From Rugamonas fusca (GTDB lineage: Bacteria; Pseudomonadota; Gammaproteobacteria; Burkholderiales; Burkholderiaceae_D), in NCBI RefSeq assembly GCF_014042365.1, contig NZ_JACEZS010000009.1, forward strand, positions 62,001-126,000: a stretch of 64,000 nucleotides of DNA, written 5' to 3'. The notes beneath the pieces were generated by a model. That model was not told where the DNA came from, made no database searches, and was given only the letters and a program-made list of their open reading frames with translations. This document shows, piece after piece, positions 8,893 through 16,818 of this stretch (the first letter of the stretch is position 1; every line of letters starts with the position of its first letter). The position numbers were made by a program, and so were the translations under genes.

Positions 8893-9651
8893 TCACTCGT
8901 TTGTCGAATTTTTTATGTGTATCACTGCTGGCGGAGCTGAAAGTACAGGCTTGCCGTCGGGACCCAACATGGGCGGACTGGACTCGGGCTCGTGCGCGTT
9001 TGCCGGAATGGATTTTGGCAATGAGGCAGCCAGGGCGAAGAACTGTGCGCGTTTGTTTTCAAGTACAACGTTCGCATTGATCCACAATTCAAGGCCACGC
9101 CGGCCCTCTGTCCAGCTGAGGACGGAAACCGCTTTGCCGGACGTGGCTTGAAGCACCATCAGGCGCGCGGGTAGGCCGTTAATGCGCTCAGGCTCATCCT
9201 CCGGGCGACGATAACTGTGCGTCCCATCGGCAGACATATCGTGCTCAAACAACGTCAGTAAGTGCCCGTCGGGCTGTCGAAAACTTCTGTAGAGCCGCGA
9301 ATTCACATTTGAGACGGCTTCTGCCAGGCCGCCGATATTCGTGAAGGAGCTGAATGGTGTGCCGGCCAAATCCAAGGGGCGAAATTGGAGCGCGGTGGTC
9401 ATTGCCTTCAATGGCTGTAGCTGCGAAGTGACGTCATATCGCGCCAAGATGTCTTCGCAGGCCATCAAGTAACCCGTGCGCTTAATCTCTGCGGCTCGCT
9501 GTTCCTCGAACTTGGCGAAATTTGGGGAGCCTGGCGGCGGCCCGAATCCCGTGCACGCGGCGTTCTTGCCCGACTGGGCGGTGGAGAGCAGGGCATACCC
9601 GCACGCCGCTGCTGCGATGGCACCGGTAAGCACCCATCGTTTAAGTCGCAA
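8893..9651 (-). CDS. hypothetical exported protein
   Basis: The protein has 252 residues. The first 27 (MRLKRWVLTGAIAAAACGYA onward) form a signal peptide, probably cut after LSTAQS; the Cys at 17 sits in AAAC, not a convincing lipobox. The mature part has no domain I recognise. It includes a GTPFSSFTNIGGLAEAVSNV stretch and a central WTEGRRGLELWINANVVLE segment. It stands alone, opposite in direction to its neighbours and next to an IS3 remnant, in a stretch of somewhat lower GC. This fits accessory DNA. No function is proposed. Confidence 0.65.
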   Translation of the reverse strand: MRLKRWVLTGAIAAAACGYALLSTAQSGKNAACTGFGPPPGSPNFAKFEEQRAAEIKRTGYLMACEDILARYDVTSQLQPLKAMTTALQFRPLDLAGTPFSSFTNIGGLAEAVSNVNSRLYRSFRQPDGHLLTLFEHDMSADGTHSYRRPEDEPERINGLPARLMVLQATSGKAVSVLSWTEGRRGLELWINANVVLENKRAQFFALAASLPKSIPANAHEPESSPPMLGPDGKPVLSAPPAVIHIKNSTNE

Positions 9652-9804
9652 AGGAATTCCTTGAGTTAGTGGTGGGTGTTAATTATTGCATAAAATCTAA
9701 TATTTCTGAAGCGCCCAGGCTTCCCTTGACGCGAGGCGCGGCTGGCATTGACGGAACTCGCCGCAAAGGGGGGGCGATGCCGATTTCATCAAACAAACGC
9801 TGCA

Positions 9805-9940
9805 ATTCGCCTAGCAACAATGGAGAGCTTCTGGGGCAGCTTGAAGAACGAACTGATGCATCACCAGCGCTATGCCACGAGGGCTGATGCGCAGGTCGCA
9901 ATCCAGGACAGGACACATCAGTTGTACAGCAAGAGGCAAA
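9805..9940 (+). pseudogene. IS3-family transposase remnant (C-terminal integrase fragment)
   Basis: The frame around 9820 encodes MESFWGSLKNELMHHQRYAT followed by RADAQVAIQD and a degraded tail. This is the strongly conserved segment of IS3-family OrfB integrases that contains the catalytic Glu of the DDE triad (SLKNEL). The preceding DDE part and the usual C-terminal YNRQRRHSALGY-type ending are missing or degraded (YSKRQM). No terminal inverted repeats are visible, so this is a fossil rather than a mobile element. It marks the accessory pocket between 8.9 and 10.5 kb. Confidence 0.7.
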
Positions 9941-9945
9941 TGTGT

Positions 9946-10206
9946 TCAATTTTTTGCGGGGTAATAATGCCTTATAGGCAATAGAATTGATAGCCTATCT
10001 ATTATTTCTTTTGCTCGTTCGAAGCCCATTTGTCTTGCAATGCCCACGGTGGCTGCCTTGATGCTGATGTGGCGCGAGGTTCCGGTCAAATCTCCATCGC
10101 GGCAAATGGAGAGCATACATATCCACTGCGGATTGTCCGAACGTCCAGAAGCCCGCTTTGGCTGGCAAAAGATTTCATGTCCCTTGTAATGCTTGGACTT
10201 AGACAT
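9946..10206 (-). CDS. small hypothetical protein
   Basis: The protein has 86 residues beginning MSKSKHYKGHEIFCQPKRAS. I chose the ATG at 10206 because the sequence from there is coherent; an in-frame start lies 24 bp upstream. It has no signal peptide or membrane segment. It carries two Cys in a WICMLSICRDGD segment and a helical C-terminal part (GIARQMGFERAKEIIDRLS). I do not recognise the family. It overlaps the degraded tail of the IS3 remnant on the other strand and sits in lower-GC DNA, so it is probably part of horizontally acquired accessory sequence. Confidence 0.5.
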   Translation of the reverse strand: MSKSKHYKGHEIFCQPKRASGRSDNPQWICMLSICRDGDLTGTSRHISIKAATVGIARQMGFERAKEIIDRLSILLPIRHYYPAKN

Positions 10207-10555
10207 TTGAGGTAACCCTGCGAACAACACAATCGATACATGGCTTTGGTGCGACCATGGATGCGATCAGATCACCCCGTGATTTCCGAAGTCATGAAAC
10301 TTGTATAGCTCATTCAATATAGCATTGATGGTGACACGAGATGATTGCATATTACTATTGTCGGCAAGATGTAATCTTGCCCACCCGTATAATCGGACAT
10401 AGCCTATCGCCTAGTTAACGCCGCTTTCCTGAGCCCGGCATGCCAGCTCAGCGCCTTGCGAAAGAGAGTCATGTTTGGTCTGGCTACGTCCGCAGCCGCA
10501 AGCAGTCGCAAGTGTAGGGCACCTCACGCTGAGGCTGATTGACAGCGTTTTGGCC
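10207..10555. other. 349-bp non-coding accessory stretch
   Basis: I see no convincing gene on either strand here. The stretch is AT-richer than its surroundings and contains one clean small hairpin, GGCAAGAT (10373-10380), 3-nt loop, ATCTTGCC (10384-10391). It joins the small minus-strand gene to the headless VOC gene and looks like decayed DNA. Confidence 0.5.
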
Positions 10556-10851
10556 TTACCGGGCTGCACCGCGCACGGCCGCTTCGATGCCGGCGATGTC
10601 GATCTTCTGCATCTTCATCATGGCGTCGAACGCGCGCTTCGCCACATCACCGCCCTGGACCATGGCGTTGGTGAGGACGCGCGGCGTGATTTGCCACGAC
10701 AAGCCCCATTTATCCTTGCACCAGCCGCATGCGCTGGCCGCGCCGCCGTTGTCGATAATCGCGTTCCAGTAACGGTCGGTTTCAGCCTGGTCGTCCGTGG
10801 CGATCTGGAATGAGAACGCTTCGCTGTGCTTGAAGATATTCCCGCCGTTGC
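10556..10851 (-). pseudogene. VOC-family (PhnB / 3-demethylubiquinone methyltransferase-like) gene, 5' part missing
   Basis: Read on the minus strand from about 10851 to the TAA at 10556, the sequence encodes [18 protein letters not shown], then [31 protein letters not shown] and a final MMKMQKIDIAGIEAAV. This is the C-terminal half of the PhnB-like glyoxalase/VOC family, which is normally about 150 residues. No start codon or N-terminal half exists: the frame ends at about 10851, exactly where the acetaldehyde dehydrogenase remnant begins on the other strand. It is a broken gene created by a rearrangement. Confidence 0.8.
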
Positions 10852-10971
10852 CTGCCGCGCTACGCAGGCAACCTGGACATCATGACGGCCGCCGCCACGC
10901 GCACGGCCGAAATGTTCGCCGAGGAGATCATCGCCGGCACCATCCAACTCTCTCCCTTGGAGATCGCATAA
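10852..10971 (+). pseudogene. mhpF: acetaldehyde dehydrogenase (acylating) C-terminal remnant
   Basis: The plus-strand frame from 10852 encodes [20 protein letters not shown] followed by [19 protein letters not shown] and a TAA at 10969-10971. [12 protein letters not shown] is the highly conserved C-terminal block of MhpF/BphJ/DmpF acylating acetaldehyde dehydrogenases. The other roughly 260 residues, including the NAD site and the catalytic Cys, are gone. The stop overlaps the start of the aldolase gene as TAATG, the usual coupling of mhpF to mhpE, so this is the original operon partner cut off at its 5' end. Confidence 0.8.
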
Positions 10972-12023
10972 TGAACGAGAACAGTCTGAAAGGCCGCAGG
11001 GTCGTCATCCATGACATGTGCCTGCGCGACGGCATGCACGCCAAGCGCGAGCAGATGACCATTGCCGACATGGTGGCCGTGGCCACGGCGCTGGACGATG
11101 CGGGCGTGCCGCTGATCCAGGTCACGCACGGCGGCGGCCTCGGTGGCAACTCGCTGCAGCATGGCTTCGCGCTGCACAGCAACGAGGAATACCTGAACGC
11201 CGTGGTGCCGAAGATGAAGCAGGCCAAGGTGTCGGTGCTGCTGATCCCCGGCCTGGGTACCATGCGCGAGCTGCAATCGGCCTATGACTGCGGCGCCCGC
11301 AGCGTGCACGTGGCCACCCACTGTACCGAGGCCGATACCTCGCCGCAGCACATCGCCTTCGCCCGCAAGCTGGGCATGGATACCTCCGGCTTCCTGATGA
11401 TGGCGCACCTGAGCGATCCGGACGCGCTGGCCAAGCAGGCCCAGTTGATGGAGTCGTATGGCGCGCAGACCGTCTACATCACCGATTCGGCCGGCTACAT
11501 GCTGCCGGAAGACGTCAAGGCCCGCGTCGGCGCGCTGCGCGCAGTACTCAAGCCGGAGACGGAAATCGGCTTCCACGGTCACCACAACCTGGGCATGGGC
11601 ATCGCCAACTCCATCGCGGCCATCGAGGCTGGCGCCAGCCGCATCGACGGTTCCGTGGCTGGCCTGGGCGCCGGCGCCGGCAACACGCCGCTGGAAGTGT
11701 TCGTGGCCGTGTGCGAGCGCATGGGCATCGAGACGGGCTGCGACCTGTTCAAGCTGATGGACGTGGCCGAGGACATCGTGCTGCCGCTGATGGAGCATAT
11801 CGTGCGGGTGGACCGCGCCTCGCTCACGCTGGGCTATGCGGGCGTGTATTCCACCTTCCTGCTGCATGCCAAGCGGGCCGCCGAGCGCTTTGGCGTGCCG
11901 GCACGCGACATCCTGATCGAGCTGGGTCGCAAGAAGATGATCGGCGGCCAGGAAGACATGATCATCGATACCGCGATGACCATGGCGCGCGAACGCGGCC
12001 TGCTATTGGGCGAAGCGGCTTGA
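10971..12023 (+). CDS. mhpE: 4-hydroxy-2-oxovalerate aldolase
   Basis: The 350-residue protein has full family length. It belongs to the DRE-TIM metallolyases that split 4-hydroxy-2-oxovalerate to pyruvate and acetaldehyde at the end of meta-cleavage pathways. The catalytic Arg-Asp of the family is visible as LRDGMHA (R19, D20, H23), and the metal-binding histidines lie in [11 protein letters not shown] near residue 200. The start is the ATG at 10971, overlapping the stop of the dehydrogenase remnant; the longer open frame to 10797 is artefactual because it reads through two broken genes. The aldolase normally forms a channelling complex with MhpF, and that partner is truncated here, so the gene may be orphaned or read from a new upstream signal. 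Confidence 0.9.
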   Translation: MNENSLKGRRVVIHDMCLRDGMHAKREQMTIADMVAVATALDDAGVPLIQVTHGGGLGGNSLQHGFALHSNEEYLNAVVPKMKQAKVSVLLIPGLGTMRELQSAYDCGARSVHVATHCTEADTSPQHIAFARKLGMDTSGFLMMAHLSDPDALAKQAQLMESYGAQTVYITDSAGYMLPEDVKARVGALRAVLKPETEIGFHGHHNLGMGIANSIAAIEAGASRIDGSVAGLGAGAGNTPLEVFVAVCERMGIETGCDLFKLMDVAEDIVLPLMEHIVRVDRASLTLGYAGVYSTFLLHAKRAAERFGVPARDILIELGRKKMIGGQEDMIIDTAMTMARERGLLLGEAA

Positions 12024-12117
12024 TGGCCTGACGGCGGGCCGGACGGGAGTGCGCGGCGGCTGCCACGGGGCGACTGTCCGTTCCGCCCGGCCTGCCATTT
12101 TCATCACTGGAACCACC

Positions 12118-13818
12118 ATGAGCTATCCCATCTCCAAAACGACCATCGCAAGAAGACCTGTCCCCAACGGCGGCGAGTATGTGCTCGGCGAGTCGGACCT
12201 GATCATTTCGAAGACGGACCTCAAGGGCCACTTCACCTATGTCAATCCAGACTGTGAGCGCATCAGCGGCTATTCGGCCAATGAATTGATTGGCGCCCAC
12301 CAGAGCATCATGCGCCATCCGGACATGCCCAAGGCGCTGGCAGAGGACTTCTGGCGCACGCTCAGCGCCGGCAAGACGTGGGTTGGCATGATGAAGAACC
12401 AGACCAAGGGCGGCGGCTATTACTGGGTCGAGACGAATGCCGCGCCGATGCTGGAGGACGGCAAGCCGGTTGGCTATGTGTCGATCCGCATCAAGCCGAC
12501 GGCGCAGCAGATCAAGGCCGCAGAAGTGGCCTACCGGGCGCTGAACGGTGGCAGCAGGCACATGGAGATCAGGGGCGGCAAGGCGACGGTGCGCACCTTG
12601 TCGGCGCGGCTCAATCCATTCCGCAAGATGACCATCAAGGCCAGGCTGAGCGCAGCCGGCGGTGGGCTGGCGGTGCTGTCGCTGGTGACGGCGGCATGTG
12701 CATGGCCGGGCGCGAACGTGGGGGGATATTGGGCCAGTATTACGGCGACGGTGTGCGCGCTGACGGCGCTGGCGCTGATTCCGCTGCTGTACCAGGGCAT
12801 CCTGCTGCCGCTGCAGCAGGCCAAGGCGGCCATTGAGTGCATGAGCGCTGGCGATTTGTCCGGCAAGATCGAGGCGGACGGCTACGATGAGCTGGCCGCC
12901 GTCATGCAGGCGCTGCGCATTTTGCAGACCAATATCAAGCTGCTGGTCGGGCAGATTCAGGAGGCGACGGTGCAGGTCAACCAGGGCGCCAGCGAGATCG
13001 CGGCCGGCAATGCCGATCTGGCCGGGCGCACGGAAGCGCAGGCCAGCGCGCTGGAGGAAACGGCCTCCGTCATGGAACAACTCACGCAAACCGTGCGCCA
13101 GAACGCCGACCACGCGCGCGACGCCAACAAGCTGGTGGTGACTGCCTGCGACAGCGCGTCGCAAGGCAAGGCCACCGTGGGCGAGGTGGTGGGGATGATG
13201 GGGCAGATCCAATCAAGCGCGCATCAGATCACGGACATCATCGGCGTCATCGACGGCATCGCGTTCCAGACCAATATCCTGGCCCTGAACGCGGCCGTGG
13301 AAGCGGCGCGCGCGGGCGAGCAGGGGCGTGGTTTCGCCGTCGTGGCGGTGGAGGTGCGCACGCTGGCGCAGCGCTCGGCCGCAGCGGCGCAGCAGATCAA
13401 GGGCTTGATCGAGGGCGCGGTGGCGCAGGTGGGGCAGGGCGGTCAACTGGCCGACGCGGCGGGCGACGCCATGAGCGGCATCGCGCAATCGATCGACAGG
13501 TCGGCGTGCATCATGGGCGAGATCAGCGACGCCAGTGTCGAGCAAAGCCAGGGCATCGCGCAGGTGAACCAGGCCGTGGCGCAGCTCGACGCGATGACGC
13601 AGCAGAACTCCGCGCTGGTCGAGCAGGCGGCCGCCGGGGCTGAGAACATGCGCCAGCAGGCCGTCCGGCTGGGCAACCTGGTGAACGTATTCCGGTTGGT
13701 GGCGCGTGACAATGTTTCGCTGATGGTGGAGCGACAGGCACGCAAAAGACACAGTGATGGGGGTCTTGACAGGCCGGCGCAGGTGTTGGTCAAGGCTGGC
13801 GCAGCAGGGCGGGGGTAA
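12118..13818 (+). CDS. PAS-domain methyl-accepting chemotaxis protein (Aer-like)
   Basis: The protein has 566 residues. An N-terminal PAS domain (about 20-135) contains the Aer-type features [23 protein letters not shown] and [18 protein letters not shown]. Two membrane segments follow at about 195-240, then a HAMP-like linker ([20 protein letters not shown]) and a cytoplasmic signalling domain with the hairpin tip core ([20 protein letters not shown]). There is no large periplasmic sensor domain. By family, such receptors sense redox or energy state through a bound flavin and report to CheA/CheW. The ATG at 12118 is used; the open frame upstream to 12049 lacks a ribosome site and does not resemble the family. 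It is monocistronic and followed by REP-like repeats. Confidence 0.88.
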   Translation: MSYPISKTTIARRPVPNGGEYVLGESDLIISKTDLKGHFTYVNPDCERISGYSANELIGAHQSIMRHPDMPKALAEDFWRTLSAGKTWVGMMKNQTKGGGYYWVETNAAPMLEDGKPVGYVSIRIKPTAQQIKAAEVAYRALNGGSRHMEIRGGKATVRTLSARLNPFRKMTIKARLSAAGGGLAVLSLVTAACAWPGANVGGYWASITATVCALTALALIPLLYQGILLPLQQAKAAIECMSAGDLSGKIEADGYDELAAVMQALRILQTNIKLLVGQIQEATVQVNQGASEIAAGNADLAGRTEAQASALEETASVMEQLTQTVRQNADHARDANKLVVTACDSASQGKATVGEVVGMMGQIQSSAHQITDIIGVIDGIAFQTNILALNAAVEAARAGEQGRGFAVVAVEVRTLAQRSAAAAQQIKGLIEGAVAQVGQGGQLADAAGDAMSGIAQSIDRSACIMGEISDASVEQSQGIAQVNQAVAQLDAMTQQNSALVEQAAAGAENMRQQAVRLGNLVNVFRLVARDNVSLMVERQARKRHSDGGLDRPAQVLVKAGAAGRG

Positions 13819-13827
13819 AACTCGAAT

Positions 13828-13900
13828 ATCGAAGGAGCCGTCTTGAGAAAACGCAAAGTCGTGTGACGGATGTCCGAATGACAGACCTGACACCGGTTTT
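13828..13900. repeat. REP-like repeat, copy 1
   Basis: This 73-bp unit is repeated at 14023-14095 with about 85% identity by eye. Both contain the sequence TTGAGAAAAC and end in the core GAATGACAGACCTGACACCG. Copy 1 also has an inverted partner at 13917-13935, which makes a 19-bp perfect stem (13877-13895 with 13917-13935) around a 21-nt loop. The core resembles intergenic repeats I associate with Oxalobacteraceae genomes and REP-type transposases; that link is from memory and inference. Confidence 0.7.
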
Positions 13901-13916
13901 GCAAATTCGGCAAATT

Positions 13917-13935
13917 CGGTGTCAGGTCTGTCATT
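13917..13935. repeat. inverted copy of the REP-like core
   Basis: This 19-bp sequence is the exact reverse complement of 13877-13895, the core of REP-like copy 1. The pair can fold into a long hairpin just after the chemoreceptor gene and may protect or terminate its transcript. Confidence 0.75.
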
Positions 13936-14022
13936 TGGACTCATGGACAGTACCATTGAGCTTAATCAAACGATATGGACTTCGGAAGTGGTAAGCGGCT
14001 TCTCAAATTGGCTACTTAGCAA

Positions 14023-14095
14023 ATCCAAGGGGCCGCCTTGAGAAAACTCAAAAGTGCGTGAGCACTGTCCGAATGACAGACCTGACACCGATTTT
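14023..14095. repeat. REP-like repeat, copy 2
   Basis: This is the second direct copy of the 73-bp unit at 13828-13900. It ends four bases before the stop codon of the GlxA-type regulator gene on the minus strand (stop at 14099-14101). It has no inverted partner of its own nearby, so it is a half-element. Confidence 0.7.
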
Positions 14096-14098
14096 CTT

Positions 14099-15088
14099 TC
14101 AGCGAGCGTGCGGTATTTGCATGGTGCGGAACTGTCGGCGAAATGCGGTCGGTGTGTTGCCGATTGCCTGGGCGAATAGTCTGCCGAAGCTGACCTGATC
14201 CTGGTAGCCGACGGCTGCTGTGATGCGGCCGACGCTCAAGTTCGTCTTCAATAGAAGTTGCTTCGCTTTCTCTACCCGCGCTCGCTGCAGCAGGCCAAGC
14301 GGGGTTTCGGCCGTTTCCTGCTTGACCCGCCTCAGCATCGTGCGGGGGCTGACGTGAAACGCTTGCGCCAGCCGCGCCAGATCGTAGGGCTCCGCGATGC
14401 GTTTTTCGAGCCATCGCGAAACCGAGAGGGAAAACGAGGGCTCGGCTGGCGCATACATCGACACGTCAATAAACGGCGCCTGGCTGGCGCGCTGGTGCTG
14501 GAGCAGGGCCGCGCGGGCGGTGGTCGCTGCCACTGCGGCGCCATAGTAGCGCTGCGCCAGATGCAACGCGAGGTCGAAGGTGGAACTGACGGCGCCAGTG
14601 GTGATCACGCCGCTGTCTTCGACTAGCATGGCGTCGGCATTGATCCGGCTGTGCGGATAGCGCTCGGCCAGATTGCGTGCGAACAGCCATGCCGTGGTGG
14701 CCGTCCGGCCGTCCAGCAAGCCCGCCTCGCCAAGCAGGAAGGCGCCCACGCAAATGGATGCGAGCTGCGTGCCGCGTGAGAACGCTTGCTGGATGTAGTT
14801 GATCTCAGGCGTGAGCCGTGCCAGACGGGCCGGCCATCGCACCGCGCGGGACGTTTCCATGCCGGGTATGACCAGCACATCGAATTGTCCGCGCGGCCGC
14901 TTGAGTTTGATCCCGATGCCGCCCGCCAGATTGACCTCGCCATCACCCAGCGCCACGGTGTGAACCTGCACCTGAATATCGGGCGTTTGCGCAATGTCGG
15001 CCGCGATCCTGAGGACGTCGGCGATGCCAAACAATTGCGTCGGCATGCAGCCATGGTAACCAAGCACCGCGATGCGAATTTTCTTCAT
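14099..15088 (-). CDS. GlxA-family transcriptional regulator (DJ-1/PfpI-like domain plus AraC HTH)
   Basis: The protein has 329 residues. The N-terminal two-thirds is a DJ-1/PfpI-like class I amidotransferase fold (MKKIRIAVLGYHGCMPTQLF, then the nucleophile-elbow region ASICVGAFLLGEAGLLDGR near residue 110). The C-terminal part (about 220-320) is an AraC/XylS double helix-turn-helix (FHVSPRTMLRRVKQE and VGYQDQVSFGRLFAQAIG). The family regulates varied catabolic genes, and in most members the amidotransferase-like domain acts as a ligand sensor. The adjacent, divergent metallo-hydrolase gene (start about 97 bp away) is a plausible target. The effector is unknown. Confidence 0.88.
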   Translation of the reverse strand: MKKIRIAVLGYHGCMPTQLFGIADVLRIAADIAQTPDIQVQVHTVALGDGEVNLAGGIGIKLKRPRGQFDVLVIPGMETSRAVRWPARLARLTPEINYIQQAFSRGTQLASICVGAFLLGEAGLLDGRTATTAWLFARNLAERYPHSRINADAMLVEDSGVITTGAVSSTFDLALHLAQRYYGAAVAATTARAALLQHQRASQAPFIDVSMYAPAEPSFSLSVSRWLEKRIAEPYDLARLAQAFHVSPRTMLRRVKQETAETPLGLLQRARVEKAKQLLLKTNLSVGRITAAVGYQDQVSFGRLFAQAIGNTPTAFRRQFRTMQIPHAR

Positions 15089-15184
15089 TGGCGGGAATCA
15101 CCTGAATTTAGTCGATATGGGCAAGGCAATTTTGCGTCTGGCACGGCAAGATCGCATCTTATCACTATGTTTTGGAGGCCCAAG

Positions 15185-15916
15185 TTGAAGACGAAAATTG
15201 TTCGCGTCCCCATTCTGCCGTTCGGCATGGTCAACTGCCACCTGCTCGTTGGCGAGCACGGTTGTGTGCTGGTCGATGCGGGCTTGCCCGGTTCGGCCGG
15301 GAAAATCGGTTCGGCATTGCGCCAATGCGGCCGTAACTGGGAAGACCTGAAGCTGATCGTGATCACCCATGCGCACGTTGATCATGCCGGCAGCGCCGCT
15401 GAAATCCGCTCCCTGAGCGGTGCGCCCATCCTGGCTAGCGATGGCGACCTGGATTATTACGCCAGGCGTCGCCCAATGACGTTTTGCGATACGGGTTGGT
15501 TCGGCAAACTGTTTCTCAAGACTGGTCTGATTCTTCAGCCCTATGAGGGCTTCACGCCCGGCATTCTGTTGCGGCAGGGGGAGTCGGTCGATCTGCAAGC
15601 GTATGGCGTGGCCGGCAAGGCCGTGCATACGCCAGGCCACACGGCAGGTTCGGTCTCGGTGCTGCTGGACGATGGCAATGCCCTGGTTGGCGACTTGCTG
15701 GCATCGGGCATGCTGTTGGGCGGGCTGATACGCACCGGCCGCGCCATCCGTCCGCCATTCGAGGACGATCCCGCGCAAGTGGCGCGGCAGTTGGGGCATT
15801 TGCTGGCAGCAGGCTGCAATTGCTTCTACATGGGGCATGGCGGGCCGTTACCGGCCGATGAGACGCGGCGGCACGCGGAGCGGCTCGCCACGCTGGCGCG
15901 GGGTGATGCGCAGTGA
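15185..15916 (+). CDS. MBL-fold metallo-hydrolase
   Basis: The protein has about 243 residues with the defining HxHxDH metal site as THAHVDHAGS near residue 63 and the downstream metal ligands in HTPGHTAGSVSVLL and MGHGGPLP. It is a glyoxalase II-like or lactonase-like branch of the metallo-beta-lactamase superfamily with no signal peptide, so it is cytoplasmic. Start choice: a GGAGG ribosome site at 15174-15178 sits 6 bp before TTG 15185, whereas the in-frame ATG at 15167 has no such site, so I favour TTG. It is divergent from the GlxA-type regulator. The substrate is not evident. Confidence 0.8.
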   Translation: MKTKIVRVPILPFGMVNCHLLVGEHGCVLVDAGLPGSAGKIGSALRQCGRNWEDLKLIVITHAHVDHAGSAAEIRSLSGAPILASDGDLDYYARRRPMTFCDTGWFGKLFLKTGLILQPYEGFTPGILLRQGESVDLQAYGVAGKAVHTPGHTAGSVSVLLDDGNALVGDLLASGMLLGGLIRTGRAIRPPFEDDPAQVARQLGHLLAAGCNCFYMGHGGPLPADETRRHAERLATLARGDAQ

Positions 15917-15955
15917 GCGTGCATTGTGCACGATGACGCAGCGGATGCGCCATCC

Positions 15956-16744
15956 TCAATTATGGTCGAGGAATTGCGCCATTTCCGGGGTGATCGCGAT
16001 CCGGTATTGTTCCAGCAGGTGGCGGTAGGCGCCGCTGGCCACGTAGGCTTTCAGCTCCTTGTCGAACTGGTCGCGCAGCGCCGTCAGCTGGCGGCTCTTG
16101 GCAAAGGCGATGTGGCTGGCGACGTTGTCGAGCGGGACGGGCAATTGCACCACTTCCGCATCGACAGCCGCGTCGTGCATTTTGGCCAGCGTGTAGCTGG
16201 CCGTGTAGACGTTGCTGGGCACGAGGTCGATGCGGCCCAGTAGCAGCTTGCGGAAGTTCTGCTCCAGGGTTGCCACTTCCTGGACCGTGAAGTGCGCGCG
16301 GGCCGCGTCGAATTTCTCGCCGTAGTTGACCTTCATGACAGTGCCGACCCGCCGTCCTGCGAGCGCGTCCAGGTCGCCGTTGAAGACCACGCCGGCATCC
16401 TTTTTCGCATAAAAATAAATCAGCTGGGGGATGATGGACTCCCTGCTGAAGTCCAGGTATTGCTCGCGTTCGGGCGTTTGAAAGATCGTGAACACGCAGT
16501 CGCGCTGGCCCAGCCTGACCAGCGTGAGCGAACGGGCCCACGGCATCACTTCCACCGTCATATCGTGACCCAGCCGCGCGAACACGGCGCGCACCACATC
16601 CACCGCCAAGCCATGCGCTGGGCCGCCGGCATCCTGCCGGATCAGCGGCGGATAGGCGAGCGACACGCAGTGGTAACTGTCGGCCACGGCGGGCGCGCTT
16701 GCCGTGGCCAGCGTCAACAGCGCCGGAAATAGGATACGATGCAT
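15956..16744 (-). CDS. periplasmic amino-acid-type solute-binding protein (SBP family 3)
   Basis: The protein has 262 residues with a signal peptide (MHRILFPALLTLATASAPAVA, cut before DSYHC). The mature protein follows the family 3 pattern: LAYPPLIRQDAGGPAHGLAVD, then VMPWARSLTLVRLGQRD, DALAGRRVGTVMKVNYGEKF and a C-terminal YRHLLEQYRI. The ATG at 16744 has an AGGAGG site 7 bp upstream. No permease or ATPase gene is adjacent, so it is either an orphan binding protein or a periplasmic sensor of the type often found alone in Oxalobacteraceae. Its stop is close to and convergent with the metallo-hydrolase gene. Confidence 0.85.
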   Translation of the reverse strand: MHRILFPALLTLATASAPAVADSYHCVSLAYPPLIRQDAGGPAHGLAVDVVRAVFARLGHDMTVEVMPWARSLTLVRLGQRDCVFTIFQTPEREQYLDFSRESIIPQLIYFYAKKDAGVVFNGDLDALAGRRVGTVMKVNYGEKFDAARAHFTVQEVATLEQNFRKLLLGRIDLVPSNVYTASYTLAKMHDAAVDAEVVQLPVPLDNVASHIAFAKSRQLTALRDQFDKELKAYVASGAYRHLLEQYRIAITPEMAQFLDHN

Positions 16745-16818
16745 GCCCGCCTCCTGGATTGCCTGTCGGGTTCTCGCCCGGATAGTCAATATAGCATCGT
16801 TCGCCCGCCACGCCGCAT

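Noticed and set aside
10797..12023. Longer aldolase frame starting at 10797
   Set aside because: The first 58 codons read antisense through the VOC fragment and out of frame through the mhpF remnant; the family N-terminus begins at 10971.
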